NCBI RefSeq assembly: GCF_000699445.3
Contig: NC_067197.1
Location: forward strand, 31,231,809 to 31,295,808
Length of the DNA: 64,000 nt
Direction of reading: 5' to 3'
Source of the DNA: Schistosoma haematobium
Lineage: Eukaryota > Platyhelminthes > Trematoda > Strigeidida > Schistosomatidae
The position numbers were made by a program, and so were the translations under genes. This document shows, in pieces, positions 21,954 to 35,837 of the stretch; the stretch's first letter is position 1; the number at the start of each line of letters is the position of its first letter. Under the pieces are notes generated by a model. The model made no database searches and had not been told where the DNA came from. It was given only the letters and a program-made list of their open reading frames with translations.

Positions 21954-24900
21954 ATGGATGAGAAGTACGACATTATTGTGCTTGGTACTGGTTTAAAGGT
22001 ATATCATTTTAGATCATAACAGTGTTATTTTGAATAGGAATGTATACTCAGTGGTTTGATGTCCGTTGAAGGAAAAAAGGTTTTGCACATGGATAGGAAT
22101 AACTATTATGGTGCAGACACTACATCAGTTACACCACTCGAAGCACTTTTCCAAAGGTTCAATGTAAATGCAGGCCTTCAAGCATTTGGCCGAGGAAAGG
22201 ACTGGAACGTCGACCTGATTCCAAAGTTCCTAATGGCTGATGGTAAGTAATACATGCATCTAATAGATATTTTGTAGGAAAATTAGTAAAATTGCTTGTT
22301 CATACTGGTGTTACTAGGTATCTTGAGTTTAAAAGTATTGAGGAAAGCTATGTATTCGACAAAAATGCGATTCATAAGGTTCCAAGTAGCTCAAGCGAAG
22401 CTTTTTCGACAAGTAAGTGTTTCTCTTAACCAATGATTACAACAGGCTTGGTTTCCTTATTCGAGAAAATGAGACTCAAGAGTTTCCTGCAATGGGTTTT
22501 GGATGTCGATCCTGATAAACCCGCAACTTGGACTACTGTATATCCTCCACCGAAAAGTGTAAAAGGATTCTATTGATGTGGCTTTTTCACACTTTGGTGT
22601 TAATGAGACTACTAAGGTCAGCTAATATTTTTAAATTCACGTCATCTTTAACGGATATTCAGGGTTTAAAACTTATACATACCTAAGCTCTGTTTTCGTA
22701 CTCGAGGTTTGAAACTAAAAGTTCATAAAGATAAAATTTTTAGGTCAAGTTAAACTACTGATGGCTGAGTCATAATAGGATGCTCTAAAATCTCGCGGGA
22801 TAAAGATGAACGACTTAACACTCGTTCTTCGCATGAACAGAATAGCAGAAGCCCAACAGTCTCACAGATGACCATTCGCAAATCCGGAACCCTCAACCTT
22901 CTCAATATGAGGCAGCTCGAAAACACTTCTTGCTTACGAAGAATGTATTTGTAAAATCTTAGCGAATGAATTTGAAGCAAATCCGACGTTTTGCTTGGCA
23001 ATCAGGTTTAAGCATTTCCTAGGAAGTATATTAAATCATCAAAATTATCGGATATAAATAAGTAACGTGGTTCTCTCGTTAGCCGTGTACTCAACAGGAC
23101 ATCCAGTCATGTTAACTGTGCTTAAAGTAGTTATTTGCTTTAGTCTGTATGAGACATGTGGTGTGAAACAAAAAGCGTGTTAATATGAAAAGTTGTGTGT
23201 ACTCGTAAGCGGATCTGAGGTGTGAGAAGAAATCTCATTAACTTCTTAACACCTCTGATCAGTGAATTTCTAAGAAAAATGTACAATTTTTATATCCGAT
23301 ATGAATCAGATGTGTCACAGTATGCATAAAATGAAGACGGAACAAAAGTGAAGGAATGAATGTTATTTTTATCGTCCCAGTTTTCCGTTACAACTAACTT
23401 CAGTGACATGGGATAGTATACAGCACTGCCCCTGGTTTTCAACAGTATTTGGAATTTTGAGTGTTAGTGGAAATATTCATTCTTTTACTTCTAAGCATGT
23501 GGTTCTGAGAGGTTGGTAACTAAATGAATGCACCATTTGAATTTTTTTCTCATTTATTTGTATTCGATGCGAATCGTCAATCTCCTAGTCACCCAACTTA
23601 AAATTTGACATACAAAAATAATCCCACTTAATTTTTTTCAATGTGCAGACTCTCGTCGGTCATGCTATTTGTCTGTATACAGACGATTCTTACAGACAGA
23701 AAGCACCAGCTATCGAAGTCATCTCCAAAATGCAGCTCTATTATCGTTCGGTCAATCGGTTTGGCAAATCTCCATATCTTTATCCTCTTTACGGTTTAGG
23801 GGAATTGCCCCAATCTTTTGCTCGACTTAGCGCGGTATATGGAGGTACATATATGCTTGAAAAACCAGTGGATGAAATTGTGATTGAGGATGGTAAAGTT
23901 GTTGGGGTGAAGTCTGATGGTGAAACCGCACGTTGTGAAAAAGTGATATGTGATCCTAGCTATGCTCCAAATCGCGTCCGAAAGTGTGGTCAGGTTAGTG
24001 ATTAAGGATATTTCTTGATTCATCAGTATCTCAACCTTTATGCATTTATCTTCCGTATCTTTGTATTGAAAGTACAATTCGACCAAACTTCTTGAATATC
24101 ATATGGGAAAAGTTTACCTATCGTGAGATGCTTGACCAATTCTGTCCTTCAAGACTATTTGGAAATGTTTGATTCCACTCCGTTTACGTTTAAGAATGTG
24201 TATATGCGAGTAATTCGTCACGTAAAATTGATTATCTGCTTAAAGTACGAAGCAATAAAATAGTTTAAGTCAATAATGTGAAGTATTTTCATGTATTAGA
24301 CTATCACAACCGTTGAGTAGTGGCATCATCCAATCATCTAGCTTGTGTTAGTAATAATGCGTTTTAGTTTTGCAACTAGAATTCTTGTCATACGCTTGGA
24401 AATCATAGTGTAACTATTTTTGCTACTTAACGGTTACTTCATCCTTGAGTTTTGTATTTCCTGTAATAAAAGATCGTTATACACATAAAATTCTTTTTCT
24501 TGAATCAGTAAAAGTCCCTATAAAGAGTTACATAATGTCTGTGGTTTCATCGTTTCGCTACTGGCCAAGTGCAATGTTCACTGGTATAGGAGTAAGTTCA
24601 AAGGAAGCTAGATGCGGCCAGACCAAAGCATGGCACAAGTCCATGAAGTCACTGACAAGTGGACTGATTCATGTTGGTAGGTGTTAACTACCTGATTGGG
24701 GACCGCGAGATTATAGCAACCGATGGTTAGAGACCCTGAATGACATGGTTCAGAATCGTTTGCAATGGCGCAGGTGCATACACTCTTTGTGTCCTGTCAA
24801 ATTCTAATCTACTGATTCCTCCTTGTCTCTTTTTTCTCTTCCCAAATTTATTTCACTGTATTATACTCTTCAAATAACATCTCCAAACCCTAATCTTTCC

Positions 24901-27900
24901 GATTACTGCTTATACTCTTACTACCTCTACCACTACGAGATTTGAATCGACAACTGCATCTCTGTGTTAATGTGGTGTGGCAACTCGAACTGATGTGCGT
25001 ACGTACGAAGTTCTACGTTGTTACTGACTGACTGGTCAAGTACTTAATCATCAACTTGAGGCATCATAGAATAAAACAGCATATTGAGAAGTGATTTAGC
25101 TATTACCCGGACCGTAGTAACTCCTGTACCCAAATACGTGGGAGGTTTTCAGTGTGAAAACATTTAAGTTTGAATTTTAGGACATGATTTTCAGGTGATG
25201 ACAACACAATTGTACAGAAATAATCTTGTATGGATGAGTCGAAATTAAAAGAAACATCAGAGACCACTATTGGTGTTGAGCCATAATGTTCACAAACATG
25301 TATGATGGCCGAGAATGATTGATGTACCAACATTATATCTGAATACTAACCTGATTTTCACAGATCTATTAGATGACCCGTCAGTTTCTATACAAACTAA
25401 CATATTGTGCACAATAAATTTTCACTACGTGTTATTTTTCCAGCTTGAAGCGCTTTGACTGTATGACTTCAAATCTCTTAAGTGAACTCATAACCTGATT
25501 GAGGTATTTTTTCAGTTTGAATAAAAGTAAGAATTATGTTAACATTTGTCCACTTCTATAGTATGAAAGAACCAGATGCCTACTTTGACGAATACCTCAT
25601 TAAATGTCTTCATTTAAACAAAGAGCACAAAAGTTATATTTAAATTTTCCTCGTAGTTATTATTCTTCGGGATTTTATATAATTAAGTCTTCTTCATCCT
25701 AGTATTCCTGAACACTTCACTTAATTCGAACGGTTTTGAAATGAAAATACGACTTAGAAACATTAATGTATTCTGAAGCAAACACCAAAATAAATTAGTT
25801 TAGTAATGTTATGATCTCTCTTATTACGACCCAGATGCTCAACGATTAGTATTCTTGGACACTACTTCACTCAACAAGTCCCCAAATCAGAAAACGGTCG
25901 AACAAAAACGTAATTGTGTTCCAAATAAAATAAGTTGAATAGAAGTAGGAATCACAATAAGAAAAACCTTGGTGTATATATAATTTTTACACAAGAAGAT
26001 TGCACTGTCTTCCCCAAGTATCTGCTGGCACCGATTGGCTAAGAAGTGGCTAAACACAATCGTGCACGGAACATGTTTTAATCCAATCCATATCCATCCC
26101 GCTAACAAGTAAGGAAATATCAGTGTATATGTAAATTCTACACAGGAAAATTCCAGTCTTTCCGGCTTATTAGCATTGATTGGTTAAAAATGCATTAGTC
26201 TACGCGCCTTAACGTAGTTCCGTCCGAAAAATGACTCAATCAGATCTCTAACTTGCTGGGAGTTATTTAATCTGCATTCTATCTTACTAGTCTTTTTCAT
26301 AAATGCATGGTTACCATCTCAGTGGGCTACAACACAACTTACAACCACCAAATGCAGGTACCACGTATAATTTGTGTTGCTTTCTCTTGTCCAATTTTAG
26401 GATTAGTTGTCAGAAATATCATCATTGTTCCCAATACTAGCTACTTCTATCTGTAACTTTCAAAATTTCCTGGCAAATAAACTGTTTGTAAAGAGTTTGC
26501 ACAGACAGACAAAATTAAATATTGTGAGGAGTAATTTGTCAGTTGAATAATGTTTTATAAAACCGGGTAGTAGCTTAAAGGCCCTAAATCTGACTCCATT
26601 TGGATCGTATGATTGATTGTTATTGAAATATACATGTTGTCAATCCTCGCATATAATCATCGACTTAAATTGCGTTAGTGAATAATGAAATTAAATAAGT
26701 CAAATACGAGATTTTTGAATACGTATATTTTGTACAATCGTCGATCAGAACAGATAATCAGAAAAACAGAGTGAAGGAAAGAGCAAAGCGAAACGGGTTG
26801 ACATGCAGTGAAGACGGCATGTTAACCAACTCGATTTAACCAAGCGTGAATCAATATTTCTAGTCAGACAAACATAGGTTACAGACATGTGATGAGTAAG
26901 ATAAGAAATGCACACATACGGTTACATAAAAAGTCAAAGTTGATAAGCGAATAATTGACAGGGTATAAATGTGGCTTGTGGAAAAATGAATAGATTGTTC
27001 TATCCAGAGGCTCGAAAACGCTAAGTGGGCTTGATATAGCAGCCGACATTACAGTAGCTAACGTACACGTTAGATTTATTACATGCATAAATATTAAGCA
27101 ATACAAATAAATTTAATGTATTAAAAACAGACCAAATAATCAATCTACACAGACGTGTTTCGATATTGTCAATATATTAATGTGTTTATACATTATAAAA
27201 ATCAGAAAAATATATTTATAACACTTCTTCAAATGAAAAGTTTAGCTGTTACTCATGCAGTTGAGTCGACAGTATATCAGATATTGAAATGAGGACAAAT
27301 TATTCAGCTATTATATGGCTTAGTGTAATCAGGGGGAAGATTAGTGCGTTGATGCACAAAATAAGTTAATGTTTCTATCGTCTTTATGATAGGTTTATTT
27401 TAAAAATTCTAAATCCTTCAGGTCTACTAAATGCCCTTCAAATTTGAGTTTTAGGTTTTGTAGAGAATAGTTTCTGAAAACCTGATTTGTTAAAATCCCA
27501 ATTGATTCATTTCTGTTCTCCGGTTGGTTTTTCATTTTTATATTCTACTTCCAACCAATGGGTCGTATGCACTCTTTGGTTCAGATAGTCGTATGTCAAT
27601 ACTGATATGTACACTTCTCTAACAGTACCCTGGTTACAGTCCATTTACTAATCGACTAGTTTGAATTTTCCAATGGTAAAACTGCCAATATGATCATTAA
27701 ATCAATGTCTATCCAGTTGCATATCGTACAACAAGTTATTAGTTTCTAGGAATATATATTCCATCATGAATATTGTAAAGTACGGGACTTATTACCATTC
27801 TTCGTTCTCATCTTTACTCACTAGGTTGTTCGTGCCATATGTATTTTAAACCATCCCATTCCAAATATCAAGAATGCTCTTTCATCACAAATAATCATTC

Positions 27901-29654
27901 CTCAAAACCAAGTTGGTCGACGTCATGGTATGTTAATTTGGATTAATCTACATGCATGTTTGTCTTCCAGATATATATGTTTCGTGTGTCTCTCATCCAC
28001 ATTACGTATGCCCAGAAAAATTCTTTGTTGTCTTAGTGGCGACAACTGTAGAAACATCAAATCCACACCAAGAACTTCAACCTGGTTTACAATTACTTGG
28101 ACGTATTGAACATATTTTCTATTCGGTAGCAGATTTATTCGAACCTGTAGATGATGGTAGATCAAGTAATGTAAGTTCTATTCTTGATTTTTTAATGTGA
28201 TCGAAAAATTATCTTTAGCTAGATATGTCCTCAGGAACAGTAAATTTAAATTTCTATTACTGTAAGCGTATCCACTTGCTCATAATCGTTGAGGCCCACA
28301 CACACTAGGGCGTAATGACCTGTTTACTGGACTAAACCATTACTCCATATTTTCAAACTTACTTTCCTGACTCGAATTACTCTGTTCATATTGTGGTTCA
28401 GTGTCCAACGTATAAATCCCTGACTTCAGCTCATTAGTCTTCAAAAAGTAGTTGGCAACTAGTTTTTGTGCATAATATTTCCACCTTATCAGTCATTTTT
28501 CTAACCGTCGTTTTATGAAATTATAGGTATTTCCATGGATAATGACTTATGATTTCCGAAAAAAACTATTCTATAACTACTAATAAACGACACGTGGTGC
28601 CAAATACGAATTCCAATCACAGTATCCATGAAATGTTCGATTAAAACCCATCGCATACAATCTGATGTTTAATCGATTCCAGTTCACCGAGCTTCTTACA
28701 GTGAACAAGCAGTATCGATAAAAATTCTGGTCGCTAAAGAGAATTGCCTGGGTTTCTGTGTATTCTCGTCCAGTTGCAAGCAGAACTTAATCTTCATATC
28801 CATTCACAACTCAGCAATAACATTCTAAAAGATTTTCCCTAGATCGTAAAACTGCTACAAACAAGATTTCAAGATTGCTCTTACAGCAATACTCCCTTCC
28901 TGTTATATGCGATTCAGAACAGTTATTGCAAATTCTAGAATACATTTCTCAGTCTTAATGCGGTACTCATCCTTTCATTGACAGTAATTAAGCTTTTTAT
29001 CGAACGTCAATCTTAATAAATTCGACTAGTAAAAAGTTTCACCTATTTACAATAGAAGAACGTAATTACCAGGTTCATAATAATTATCTTTAGAAGTTGA
29101 AAATGTGTAAATATTGCTTATCATAGTAAGTTTCTGATATATATATATCAATGGTAGTTTCTTTTTGTAAACTAAAACGAGGGATTTTCCCAGACTCTTA
29201 GTTTAGTTTTCTCTTTTTTCAAGTGGTGTGTATGAACAGTTAAAATCTATTGAGAGTCAATGGGTAAACTGAAGTGCTCTTCAGTATATAAGAAAATTTC
29301 CATATCTAGATTTTGTTTACCTTCCGACAATGATCATTTATCAAATATCAATCTCCGATAAATTCGTTAATTGCTTTTGAACTCTTAGGGATCAAAAAAT
29401 ATAACACTATTGATAACATTCGCCTACATTATAAGTCTTTGTTGCTTCAAATTCAAGTCTAAATGCCAGTATTTATTCATTTGTTCTTCGTTAATTTTCC
29501 TCGTTTTCAATTTCAGATATATATTTCAAAGAGTTACGATGCATCAACTCACTTCGAAAGTACATGTACTGATGTGTTAGAAATGTACGAACGAATAACT
29601 GGAAGTCCATTTGACTTCAGTAAAGTTACAAGAAATTTAGAAGATGATTCATAA
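21954..29654 (+). CDS. GDI: Rab GDP-dissociation inhibitor, copy 1, with exon-4 frameshift (probable pseudogene)
   Basis: GDI extracts prenylated GDP-bound Rab GTPases from membranes and keeps them soluble for recycling. Eight exons: 21954-21998, 22038-22242, 22278-22412, 22446-22616, 23649-23993, 27825-27927, 27971-28170, 29517-29654, all with GT-AG borders and phases 0,1,1,0,0,1,0. Family landmarks: [10 protein letters not shown] then [19 protein letters not shown] (dinucleotide-fold and Rab-binding region), [72 protein letters not shown] near the end. With exon 4 restored in phase, length would be about 447 residues, as in animal GDIs. Exon 4 is 171 bp against 173 in copy 2: two bases are missing near 22561-22565, giving a stop at 22574. 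The rest shows no decay, so a recent lesion or an assembly error are both possible. Confidence 0.9.
22925..23035 (-). repeat. Foldback-family repeat fragment in GDI copy 1 intron 4
   Basis: gaatgtatttgtaaaatctt...gaatttgaagcaaatccgacgtttt...ttggcaatcagg followed by aaattatcg matches one arm and part of the loop of the foldback element at 41905-42110. One arm only. Confidence 0.55.
24580..25045 (+). mobile_element. 3' end of a CR1/jockey-type (Perere-3-like) non-LTR element in GDI copy 1 intron 5
   Basis: This is the inverse-oriented partner of the 3' part of the element at 44333-46600: shared acttgtcagtgacttcatgg region, cctgaatgacatgg, caatggcgcaggtgcata, ctcttcaaata and gatttgaatcg. It ends in tactgactgactgg, a short tandem tail. 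It is strongly 5'-truncated and carries only the last codons and 3' UTR. Confidence 0.7.
25046..27824. other. Remainder of GDI copy 1 intron 5
   Basis: AT-rich intron, no additional exon, gene or clear repeat seen. GDI exons 5 and 6 join in phase across it without any missing family residues. Confidence 0.6.
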
Positions 29655-30214
29655 CAATAATATTGTCACCATAAATTAATCTCCCACTAAATAAATGGAA
29701 ACAATTGCAACAATAATAATCCCAATAATTATTACCTTCGTTATTTAAAACTTATTGACATTATTGGTCTACTACTTTGTTTTCTTTTTTTCTTAATTCG
29801 CTCTGTTGTTCATTCCAACAATTGCTACTAACATTACTGTGTGCGAACAACCCCATACTGTTACACAACAGTGACATGTTTTTGTTTGTATTCATTTTCT
29901 ATTATGTTCTACCATTGATTCATTATTTTTTAACCATTATTCAAATATTCACTTATGAACACCGACTTCACTAAATCTTCATATTTGGTTGTCTTTTGTT
30001 TAATTTTTCTCATTTTGTTGTGATATCCCATTCGTTTTCTCGGTCAATTTTATCGTGTTCTGTAATAAACTTTTGTATTCTACCATAATATTAATTGGAA
30101 GTCTCCGGTGTGACTAATAATTATGCTTACAATATTTGAAGCTTTAGTACAATTTTGTGAAATGAATGTATCAGTATGAGGGATTTATAGAGATAGTTAT
30201 TTCACAGTTGAAAT
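29655..30214. other. GDI copy 1 3' flank
   Basis: T-rich sequence after the GDI stop. aataaa occurs at 29690 and 30065 and either could serve as a polyadenylation signal; which is used cannot be told. Confidence 0.4.
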
Positions 30215-30475
30215 CACGAGTCGACCTAAGCTAGACAACCATTGAAAATCCAGAAGCACTAAGCGGCCGTTTTGTCCTAGTGTAGGACTCTTCTGTGGTG
30301 CTCACCCACGATTCCTCACGCGGTGCTCGAACCCAGCCGTGTCGAGTGTGGGACTGTTATCCACTGCAGGCAACGGACAAATGGTTGCCCAAGATCATGG
30401 ATTAGTTGAGGTTAGACATGTTTGTCTAGCTTAGATCGGCTCATGATTCCAACTGCGAAAATGAAACTGTCTTTT
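30215..30475 (-). mobile_element. tRNA-like SINE copy, diverged
   Basis: On the minus strand it has GGTTCGAGCAC (B-box-like), a GGATCGTGGGTG-type block, the hammerhead-like segment 30256-30301 and the shared GGTTGTCTAGCTTAGGTCGA end, parallel to the copy at 41318-41490. It is flanked by an inverted duplication of the gtctagcttagatcgg tract (30220-30240 and 30430-30455), so two opposed fragments may be joined here. Confidence 0.65.
30256..30301 (-). ncRNA. Hammerhead ribozyme relic in SINE
   Basis: Minus strand: outer stem GCAC/GTGC, core CAGAAGA in place of CUGANGA, stem II GTCC/GGAC, then AAAA in place of GAAA and a short GGCC stem III. The U4 and G12 positions are changed; inactive by established hammerhead requirements. 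Confidence 0.5.
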
Positions 30476-31889
30476 CTGTTAAGTCCGTGATTGGTTACCA
30501 TTTTAAATTGACTAAATTTTTGTCAGTGAATGGAGTCATAAATCACTCGTTCTTATTTTGTTTCACAAATTGAATCTTTAAGTGAAGCCAGTCCCACTAA
30601 TTTCATCCCTCTGCCACTCAACTTTACATTTTTCATCACTGGTATGTCCTAGTCGATTAGTAGGATATGATTGACTTGCACTTGCAGGTCTACAAAAACA
30701 TGATTGTTACCTCCCAATACCTTATATCTCATCTAGCCACAGTAATATCAAAAGGCAGCCCCTGGCTTACGGTATGGAAGCATTATAACCCTACACACAT
30801 TTCCAACCAGCCTAAAATCACAGATGTAATGGCATACTGATTGTTTCAAACGAAAAACATACTCCCGAGTAAGATTATTCAGAAGTGGAGAGATTGATTC
30901 CTTGAGAATTAGTTGTTTCAAATTTTGATCCCTAATTTGGCTGCTACCTATGACCCACCTTATCGACTTTTATTTTTCCGGTGGCGTTAGTTCTGTGTTG
31001 CAATAGATGTATTGAGTTATTTGCTGGTCAAACATGAGCTACTGGTTTTGCCTACTATGATAAGACACGTGTGGTGATTGCCATATCAAATTGTTGTGAT
31101 GCTCGTCCGAGAGCTAATAATTGTACACAATCTTATACACGAGCCCAACTGGTTATTCGAGTGGAAAGGAAGTTTGTTGACTAAGCCGAATCGACGCTTA
31201 TGAATGTTCATATGTATACATGCTTATATATCTATCTCTTAGAAAAGCAAGCTACCAGTTGTGTCTGTTTACTTATAAATGAAAACTACTTTCTAGCCAA
31301 CTACGTACACTTATCATATGGTTGATTTTTGATTGGCCCGACGTATCGCAAACAATGGTCAAAATTATCTCCCAGTCTCTGACTTAATTTCAACTTGTGT
31401 AATAATAATAATAATTTAACTAGATCTTTAGGGATATGCTTTCATAAGATGTGTAACAATTGATAGAGGGAATATAATTACTATTTTTTAATCATAACGC
31501 ACGTAAAGCTAATGTGTGATATTTTGAACTGGTGTTGGTAATAATGAAATAATTGCAAATATTATTCGTTCACTTTGATAATAAAGTAATACTGTGGGCT
31601 AACTTCCGATAGGATGTTAAGATGTATAGAATTCTCACATTATATACAACAGTATTGGTCCGAAAAATGCTTGATCATACGATACAGATACTTAAATCCC
31701 ATTTTACTTATGAATAAGCTCTTTCCTAGAACACACTTTTCAAACAAAACTGGTACTATGTCAACGCTCTAGTTGTGACCTATCCAATAGCCTATATTTC
31801 TAATTTCGGTAAATTTAATGTCAGTGATATGTGCTTCATTCCTAACATAATTAAACTCCATTGCTCATGAATTCATTCAGAGAACTTTG

Positions 31890-31896
31890 ATAATTT

Positions 31897-31932
<36 letters not shown>
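31890..31932. repeat. (TA)n microsatellite
   Basis: About 40 bp of uninterrupted TA repeats. Confidence 0.95.
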
Positions 31933-31934
<2 letters not shown>

Positions 31935-32408
31935 TCCAATATGTCCTCGTTTTAAGACATGTTTGTGAAGAGTCAATTTTTTCACCAGTATAAATTCTCA
32001 TTAACTTACGTAATAAATTACTCCCTTTTCAGTTTTAGGCTTTTTGGCTCTGCGGTTATAGATTATTTTCGACTAGGTTATTTTAGTGAGCTATTTTATT
32101 ACAAATTGGTGTTACTCGGTGAATTGTCTGTATTTCGAATAGAACTTAATAGAACATTCTGAATACACTTTGGAAATTCCACTTAATTAAAGAAAATACA
32201 AAACTATATGATCATTTGTTGCTTGAAGCACTCAGATTAATTGATCCACTCATCCTCTTTCTTTTTTTCTTCAGAAAATCAATTCTGCTATGCTTAGACA
32301 CAAAACTTTAGAAGTGAATAAATGTAGACTCTTAATAAATATATTGATATAGATAAGAAATTCTTAGTAGGATTCAAGTTCTCAACAAATATTTTCTATT
32401 CTTTTACA

Positions 32409-33066
32409 AAACAAATTCGGCGAGACTATAATTTATGGACGGCGTTTGAACGAATCTTGTGTGACCCTGATAAACATTAGCCAATCAGCAAACAGTAAGT
32501 ATAGAGTAAAGCAAATTATACAAAACCAAAGAAATAAAGTGGATACACTTCTTTTACATGGTTCAAAAACTTGTCAAGGTTAGAAAGAGGTTCAGAGGTT
32601 CTAAAATCGTAATGCATGTAGTAGAGAAAATCATCCATATGGCTACAGAATAGTCGGCCTTTGAAGCCATGATAAAGTCTCAAAAACTTTCAACCTCGAC
32701 CACATAACTTCAATATTGTTTGCGTGCATTCCGGTTGTTGAGTACACTAAATGCCACTTGTGGATAACGACACGATGCACATAAACAAGCCTATGTAGGA
32801 GTCTGTACGCCCTTCAATCATTCGTATATATTGTAATACCTGGCTGCAGCCAGTGTTACTGGTGCTTTTATAATCCGGTTCGAAATGATTGTCATAATTT
32901 GCCTTAGGAATTATATATAGGGTTTCCATCACGAACTGACATCAGCTATAATGCCAGAAATCCATTTAGCCAAATGAACGAAAGGTTTTCGCGCCAAAAT
33001 CCAAGATTTGTAGTCTTATACCTGATTGATCCATCTACAAATTATAGTCTCGCCGTTTTATTTGTT
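32409..33066. repeat. Candidate terminal-inverted-repeat (MITE-like) element
   Basis: The left end ggcgagactataatttatgg (32419-32438) is repeated inverted at 33031-33056 as ccatctacaaattatagtctcgcc, with aacaaa outside both. A third, diverged inverted match lies at 33186-33206. The interior (about 600 bp) has no coding frame. No target-site duplication could be fixed, so it may instead be an old rearranged repeat. Confidence 0.4.
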
Positions 33067-33214
33067 ATAGCCGCCCAATTATCACGTTTTGTTCAAAATT
33101 CCCTGTGAACTGATCGTACGTTAGCATTAAGCAGTGAAGTTGACGCCGTGACCTTGAAATCTCTCAGACGCTTCTGATTAGCTCATCCATAAATTAGAGT
33201 ATCGCCACAAATTC

Positions 33215-35830
33215 AATAATAAATATAAATGATATCTATATCTCAAATGTTGAAATAAGATAATCACTGAAAATAATTAATTTTATCCCCGTGATAGATA
33301 GTGATATTCAAGAGTGATCTGTGTAAAGAAGTAAATATAATTAATTGATTAGTTTTCTTTATAATCAAGATTACTGGATCTTGTTTATTCAAATGAAATA
33401 CATAAACGAAGTAACATAATTCATATAGTCCACTTAATTGAAGAAAATTGTCTTCATTTTTAACTCAATGGATGATAATTTAAATCGCTCACTTATTATT
33501 CAACCTGGTTATAACAATAAATCACTGATTTAAATATGAAATTAATTTCAAATTCTGTAAAGAAAGTATTAGTAACTAAATAACCTTCACTTCATGTATC
33601 ATAGTTAACAGCAATGGCTTAAAATATATTTGTCTATGAGAATAAACAAGATTTCATAATAAGATGAACTAATCAGACAAAAAAGATCATACTGCATAGT
33701 GATCATAATTTTATTTTAAAAACGGAAACTAACTCAGAATGCTCAGTTTGCTCATAAAATAGTTTTAATTTTATATTCAAATGATCGATTGAACTGAAGG
33801 AGAAAATCAGTGAGGAAAAAGCTTATGGTCAGTTTAGTGGATAAAATTTAATTTTATTTGATATAAGGACCAATTCACTTTTTATTAAGTTTTTATCTGA
33901 TGTTTAAATCTGTTTGGGTTGTTTATAGAGTTTGCAGATATAAATTGGGTATTAAATAAACTTATTCAGTTCCATAATCAATTTATATTGATAACATGAC
34001 AGATTTAATCTCTTTAAAACATAACAATGAGTTTTAATCAATTTCAAATAGTGAGAGGTACATATCAGTTCGTGATTCATTGTATCTGGGACCTAATACG
34101 GTAAAAAAAAAGTAACTAGTAACCTAGAGGTCATTGATTTAATTCTTGTTAGTAATCTGTTCGCATACAAAAATGGTTTATCAATATATGTCATCAAAGG
34201 TTATGTGGAAAGTAAATTTTCATTCAACCACACAACAGTGGAGTGACCTGTATGTGATAATACTAAATTAGCCTTATAATCAATCGATTTGTTTATGTCT
34301 TAAATACTCTAGTGAGTTATGTTACGTAATTACCATTTTACAATAACGAAGATAGTATAATTCAACTCCTGATAAAAAGCTGTTTAAATTATCAGACCAA
34401 TTCGTTTTTACAATTTTCCAGTGTTTAGCATGAAAGTATCGTAAATGAACTACAGGTAGTTGATCAGTATTCTTGATAATGATCAATTATCTGCTTAATA
34501 GAGATAGCTACCAACTAATGACTCATTAATTATGGTACTGTGGCTTGTTATAATTCTGAATAACACAGTTTAAGCAATCTACTTATTAAATACAATTCAT
34601 GTTTCTACTACTGACTATAACACACTAATTAATACCACTAAAACAGAAATGAAGAAAAACTATAATTATAAATTTATATGATGAGGAAACAAGAAAATCC
34701 AAAAATAAATAGTTCGTTTGTACCGATTTCTTTTACATGAATGGGTGACCATATTTTAAAACGTTTCAATGATAGATTTTAATGATTTCATGAGCAGTTC
34801 TCAAAGCCAAAAAGACAAGATTAGATTAACTTGAAGAAAGTATATAAGCTAGAGTACAGATAAAATTTCTTACTTCTAACGCTAAAAATTTCTGCGAAGT
34901 TCTTTCAAGTTCAGATCCGCCAAAATAAAGTGTTTCATAATTCATTGTTCGTGAGAATAATAAAAGAAAACTCATAAAACTTTACAGTATTCATCACATA
35001 GACTTTATATAAGACAGAAGGCATTGATCATCTAGAAATTAACTAATCAAGCAACCAATGAGAACGTAAGAGATTTATTGATTATTAGCAACATGAAGAA
35101 GCATGTCTATTAATTATTTCCTCATAGGGATGTCTGTCCCTACTAAAACTTGAATTAAGTTGCATTATTGTATAGATCCCTTGTGAGTTGTTATTTGGAT
35201 GCTCATATTTTTACAGTGACTATTTCAATCATATAAATTTAAAATCTCATACTCACTACAATAAACGGGAAAATTAAACTACAGAGCCCACTAACGATGA
35301 GTTTGCTTTATATCTGTCAAATCAATAACCTCTTTAATCGCTAACACAACTAACCACCAACGACAAATGAAAATTCTAACTCCCTTTGGTGCACATTGCT
35401 CCTTCTATCCTTAGTGCCCAATTAGAACACGAAGACAGAAGGTCAATTTATTTTCTAGTACTGTACTGTTATATAACTCAAAAACTCACTGTATTATATG
35501 CATCAGTTATATGACTACTACGCATCACAAAATACAAAGTGTACATGACTAAATCATACGTGATAGAAAACTGAACACTAGGCATTTAATTAATTAACAA
35601 TAATATAGGAACATCAAGACATATAACAACAATTAATAGATAAAATCAAATTTTCCAATAAGAGTAAAATTAAAAGTACCATAACTCAACTATTCAATAA
35701 CAACACAATAATATTTCTAAAAGTTTCATATTCCCCAATTATTTGCTGCATCCTAACAGTTGTGAATTTGATCTCTGTAAAAAAGAATGAGTAATAAGTG
35801 ATAAGTACTTCGAATTTAAGATAACATTAT
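33215..35830. other. AT-rich intergenic DNA
   Basis: Very AT-rich, without open frames of note. Nothing recognised. Confidence 0.5.
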
Positions 35831-35837
35831 AAGACAC

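Noticed and set aside
22750..23001. 83-codon minus-strand frame in GDI copy 1 intron 4
   Set aside because: It overlaps the foldback-family fragment; the similar frame at 41937 arises from the same repeat, not from a protein gene.
31890..31932. TA repeat as an origin or regulatory signal
   Set aside because: A plain microsatellite; nothing around it supports a function.
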